Shown here: positions 13,694 to 16,252 of the stretch, piece by piece
Numbering within the stretch: the stretch's first letter is position 1
Layout: the number at the start of each line of letters is the position of its first letter
Assembly: GCA_015494775.1 (NCBI GenBank)
Contig: WGAP01000001.1
Span: 1 to 16,252, forward strand
DNA from: Flavobacteriales bacterium
Lineage (GTDB): Bacteria > Bacteroidota > Bacteroidia > Flavobacteriales > Flavobacteriaceae
Length of the DNA stretch: 16,252 nt
Reading direction: 5' to 3'
Translations under genes and position numbers: made by a program
Notes under the pieces: model-generated
Databases searched by the model: none
The model's input: the letters and a program-made list of their open reading frames with translations, nothing else
Told to the model about the DNA's origin: nothing

Positions 13694-13749
13694 TAACCGG
13701 CCGAAATTTTTGAATAAACCGCCCCGCTGTTCGGGGCGGTTTTTTGATA
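13658..13749 (+). repeat. Direct repeat R3: short copy of the 3' end and terminator
   Basis: The last codons of paralogue 3 and the terminator match R1 and R2; similarity stops just after the T tract (GATA). This marks the right edge of the duplicated unit. Confidence 0.8.
13716..13745 (+). terminator. Rho-independent terminator after paralogue 3
   Basis: CCGCCCCG and CGGGGCGG, loop CTGTT, followed by six T. It lies between convergent genes. On the minus strand the stem is followed only by TTTATTC, so it may act weakly for the DUF3667 gene as well. Confidence 0.88.
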
Positions 13750-13789
13750 AATGGAAAAAGTTTGAATCCGAAGGGAACAACTTGTTTTA

Positions 13790-14752
13790 TCAGCGGGACC
13801 CAAAATTACCCGACCACAATCCCACCAAGGCCGTAAGTCCCAACGCCAATGCCGCAACCATTACATATAACGGAACGATAATCAACATCCGCCAAAGGAC
13901 GGCCCGGACGGGTATGCCGTAAAATACACGGTAACTGCGTATAAGATAGCGGGCAAACCAAAGCCACATCAACAACGACCACAACTGCAAAGGCCAAACG
14001 GCACTCAGTAGCATGGACAAAAGCATACCCAGGAAAAAAGCACTCTGCACATAAAAAATCAACACCAATTGTTCGGCATAATTACGGCCGGTTTTCCCGA
14101 ACAAAGGATAAATCAGCATCCCGAACAAAGGAAGGAACAAAAACAAGGCCCAACTGATTTTCGACGTAAAATATTGGATAAAATTCCGCCTGTCGCTCGG
14201 GTTGCCCGCCACCCGTGCAAAGCGCGAAGCCCAGCGGTAGGCCCGCAGGTTTTCGGGTGTGGGCGAAAGCTGCCAACGGGATAACCACAGCGCCGCACTG
14301 TCGGGATTGTTATGCCTTATTAACCGTAGGGTCATTTCGGCCATTTTGTCGGGAAAAGGGAGCGTGTCGTTCAAGGCCAAACTGTCGGCTCCCACATACC
14401 ATTGCACTCGCACCGCTTGGGTTTTTTCGCCCCGGGTTCCATTCCGCAACCATCCGGCCAACAGGAAAAATATCAAGGTTACCGCAAACAACATCCTGAA
14501 AGGATGCGTGTAGCGAACATGGCGTCCTTTTACAAACTCCACGGCCAAAAAGCCCGGCCGGGTCAGAAGCAGTAAGGTGCTGCGCAACCATTTGGCGTCC
14601 AAAGCCAAATAATTGTCGATAAATGTGTTTAAAAACGAACGTAAACCGATGCGGCCCGTTCTTGTGGATTGACCGCAAGCGGGACAATAGCGCTCGTTAC
14701 CATGCAGCGTTTGTCCGCAATTAAGACAATGTGTCGTATCCGGTTTTTCCAT
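13790..14752 (-). CDS. DUF3667 zinc-ribbon membrane protein
   Basis: A 320-residue protein with an N-terminal zinc ribbon (C9, C12, C23, C26, in CLNCGQ and CPACGQ) followed by the DUF3667 signature: FLNTFIDNYLALDAKWLRS, then a proline-glycine turn, then FVKGRHVRYTHPFRM near 74-88. About four membrane segments follow (near 86-105, 197-217, 229-262 and 285-312), with a soluble loop of about 90 residues after the first. The family is typical of Bacteroidota and its role is unknown; the ribbon should face the cytoplasm. The start is well defined by a consensus promoter immediately upstream. It is transcribed alone, convergent with the tandem membrane genes and divergent from the DUF4349 gene. Confidence 0.88.
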   Translation of the reverse strand: MEKPDTTHCLNCGQTLHGNERYCPACGQSTRTGRIGLRSFLNTFIDNYLALDAKWLRSTLLLLTRPGFLAVEFVKGRHVRYTHPFRMLFAVTLIFFLLAGWLRNGTRGEKTQAVRVQWYVGADSLALNDTLPFPDKMAEMTLRLIRHNNPDSAALWLSRWQLSPTPENLRAYRWASRFARVAGNPSDRRNFIQYFTSKISWALFLFLPLFGMLIYPLFGKTGRNYAEQLVLIFYVQSAFFLGMLLSMLLSAVWPLQLWSLLMWLWFARYLIRSYRVFYGIPVRAVLWRMLIIVPLYVMVAALALGLTALVGLWSGNFGSR

Positions 14753-14762
14753 TTTGCCTAAT

Positions 14763-14792
14763 CAAAAATACTGAAAAATAGGTGAATACAAA
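14763..14792 (-). promoter_or_regulatory. Promoter of the DUF3667 gene
   Basis: On the minus strand TTTG (14792-14789), 18 bases, then TATTTTTG (14770-14763): both boxes match the Bacteroidota consensus exactly. The start point would be near 14759, leaving a very short leader before the ATG at 14752. Confidence 0.65.
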
Positions 14793-14809
14793 TTCGGAAT
14801 AATAATCCG

Positions 14810-14843
14810 TTGGAATCCGATTAAAAAAAATTTAATAATTTTA
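14810..14843 (+). promoter_or_regulatory. Candidate promoter of the DUF4349 gene
   Basis: TTG (14810-14812), 23 bases, then TAATTTTA (14836-14843), one base off TAnnTTTG. The spacing is at the long end of what is reported for this promoter class. A start near 14850 would give a leader of about 16 bases. Confidence 0.4.
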
Positions 14844-14865
14844 CCTCATATCCATTTTTGATGAT

Positions 14866-15672
14866 ATGAAAAAATTATTGCTCCTACCGCTTATTGTTAT
14901 TCTGCTTAGCGCTTGGGGATGTGGTAACCCGTCGCACAATGCCGATTCGGTCATGGCCAAGCAGGAAATAGCGGTGCATAAAACCGCAACCCGTCCCGCT
15001 AAGCAACAGCCGTCCGAAATCATCGAAAGAAAGCTGGTCAAAGAAGGCCGCGTGGAATTCGAAACCGCCGATTTGGCCCGTACCCGTCAAAATATTTTGG
15101 ATGCGGTGCAACGCTACAACGGCTACGTGTCCCGGGACAGGACATATAAATCCGCCGGACGGATGAGCAACACCATGATTGTGCGTATTCCGGCCGCGGA
15201 TTTCGACCGCTTTTTGGCCGACGCCACGCGTGACGTCGAAAAAATCGACAGCAAAGAAATCAAGGTCAAAGACGTAACCGAAGAATTCCTCGACATCCGG
15301 GCCCGGCTCAAAACAAAAAAAGAATTGGAACAACGCTACCTGCAATTGCTCCAAAAAGCCCGTAATGTAAACGAAATTTTGGCCATCGAAAAACAATTGG
15401 GCATCCTTCGGGCCGACATCGAATCCATCGAAGGCCGGCTGAAATACCTGCAAAACCGTGTTTCCTACGCCACATTGACCCTGAGTTTTTACAAAAAAAT
15501 CCGTCCGGCAATGCGTTGGGGCCGTAAGTTCAAAGATGCGTTCAAAAACGGTTGGGACAACTTTATCCGGTTTTTTGTCCTGTTGGCATACTTATGGCCT
15601 TTTATTGTCGTGATTTTGCTGCTCCTATTGGGCATGAAGTTTTATCAAAGAAAAAATAAATCCAAAAAATAG
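14866..15672 (+). CDS. DUF4349 lipoprotein
   Basis: A 268-residue protein with a signal sequence and a probable lipobox (LLSAWGC, Cys19; the Trp at -2 is unusual). From about residue 54 it matches DUF4349: an EGRVEFETADL strand, YNGYVSRDRTY, MIVRIPAADFDRFL, then VTEEFLDIRARLKTKKELEQR leading into a long coiled coil (about 145-200) with VNEILAIEKQLGILRADIES and a final VSYATLTLSFYK strand. A membrane segment (about 232-258) and a basic tail (QRKNKSKK) close the protein. The soluble part should be outside the cytoplasm, held by the lipid anchor, the C-terminal helix or both. The family role is unknown. It lies 5 bases before the SIMPL-domain gene, so the two are probably one operon. Confidence 0.9.
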   Translation: MKKLLLLPLIVILLSAWGCGNPSHNADSVMAKQEIAVHKTATRPAKQQPSEIIERKLVKEGRVEFETADLARTRQNILDAVQRYNGYVSRDRTYKSAGRMSNTMIVRIPAADFDRFLADATRDVEKIDSKEIKVKDVTEEFLDIRARLKTKKELEQRYLQLLQKARNVNEILAIEKQLGILRADIESIEGRLKYLQNRVSYATLTLSFYKKIRPAMRWGRKFKDAFKNGWDNFIRFFVLLAYLWPFIVVILLLLLGMKFYQRKNKSKK

Positions 15673-15677
15673 TAACT

Positions 15678-16252
15678 ATGAAACGAATCGGCTTTTTTGT
15701 TTTTTTCGGACTTTGGTTTTTTCAAGCGCAAGCTCAGACCGGAGATTTTATCCGTCAACCCTACCTTGAAACGATGGCAAAAGTGGATACGGCCGTGGCG
15801 CCGGACAGGATTTATTTGTTTATCAATTTGAACGAAAAAGACAGCAGGGACAAAAAATCGACCGAGGAGTTGGAAGCCCTGATGTTAAAAGTTTTGGACT
15901 CCCTGAATATCGATGTAAAAAATGACCTGAGCTTGTTGGATTATACAAGTAACTTCAAGAAATACTTTTTGAATGGCAGAAAAATTTTAAAGTCCAAAAA
16001 ATATTACTTGTTGGTCCACGACGTGCAAACCCTTGAAAAGGTGATGACCGGATTGGAACGGGTGGGTATTTCCAATGTTTTTATTGACAAAGTGGAATAT
16101 TCCAAGTCCGAACAATTATTAATGACGTTAAGAGCCAAAGCCGTGGCCAAGGCCAAGCGTATTGCCGAAAAAATGGTTGAACCTTTGCATCAGAAAATAG
16201 GGAAAGCCATCTACATTACCGATGTTGTTATCGATAACGAATCGATTGCCCG
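15678..16252 (+). CDS. SIMPL-domain (DUF541) secreted protein, cut by the window end
   Basis: The first 191 codons are visible and the frame runs off the right edge. A signal peptide (MKRIGFFVFFGLWFFQAQAQ) is followed by a SIMPL/DUF541 domain: the strand AVAPDRIYLFINLNEKDSR, a helix with EELEALMLKVLDSLNID, DLSLLDYTSNFKKYFLN, KSKKYYLLVHDVQTLEKVM, GISNVFIDKVEYSKSEQL, and the helix AKAVAKAKRIAEKMVEPL. This order is the usual Bacteroidota form. SIMPL proteins are periplasmic or surface proteins, some reported in oxidative-stress settings (E. coli YggE), with no known enzymatic activity. The ATG 5 bases after the DUF4349 stop is the only sensible start because it opens the signal peptide. Confidence 0.88.
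   Translation, partial: MKRIGFFVFFGLWFFQAQAQTGDFIRQPYLETMAKVDTAVAPDRIYLFINLNEKDSRDKKSTEELEALMLKVLDSLNIDVKNDLSLLDYTSNFKKYFLNGRKILKSKKYYLLVHDVQTLEKVMTGLERVGISNVFIDKVEYSKSEQLLMTLRAKAVAKAKRIAEKMVEPLHQKIGKAIYITDVVIDNESIA

Overview
The window comes from a member of the Bacteroidota, most likely a Flavobacteriales-like lineage. The evidence is gene content and order (small membrane gene, mutL, then two rhomboid genes; DUF3667, DUF4349 and SIMPL-domain genes), the general lack of Shine-Dalgarno sequences, and several upstream sites that fit the Bacteroidota promoter pattern (TTTG or TTG, about 18-23 bases, TAnnTTTG-like). Most genes are moderately GC-rich. The left edge (1-1140) and the stretch 11050-13760 are clearly AT-rich, and the intergenic repeats are very GC-rich. 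No phage, transposase, CRISPR array, rRNA or tRNA was seen.

Layout. 1-1150: AT-rich accessory edge with a pRiA4b ORF-3-like gene (minus strand) and a probable decayed DUF433-type gene. 1151-1415: a gene-free, GC-rich array of small hairpins (copy A). 1435-4616: a ligA-aroA operon on the minus strand, with a 4-base ATGA overlap. 4617-5682: a repeat island of about 1 kb between the divergent ligA and glnS genes. It stacks a Bacteroidota-type GC-rich repeat, a three-copy interrupted palindrome and hairpin array copy B. 5683-11050: glnS, a small membrane protein, mutL and two rhomboid-family genes, all on the plus strand and closely spaced. 11159-13693: three tandem paralogous membrane proteins, each followed by a nearly identical rho-independent terminator. 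13790-14752: a DUF3667 zinc-ribbon membrane protein on the minus strand. 14866-16252: a DUF4349 lipoprotein and a SIMPL-domain protein, the latter cut by the window end.

How the genes relate. The core is housekeeping: DNA ligation and mismatch repair (ligA, mutL), aromatic amino-acid synthesis (aroA) and tRNA charging (glnS). Around it sit envelope or membrane proteins of poorly known role.

The most unusual material is not protein coding. Two intergenic arrays carry the same small hairpin modules in a different order. The stems differ in compensating ways around a constant core: an unpaired purine, a CC/GG pair and a short, often GNA, loop. The same GNA-capped hairpin style also appears in the two other repeat families in the ligA-glnS gap.
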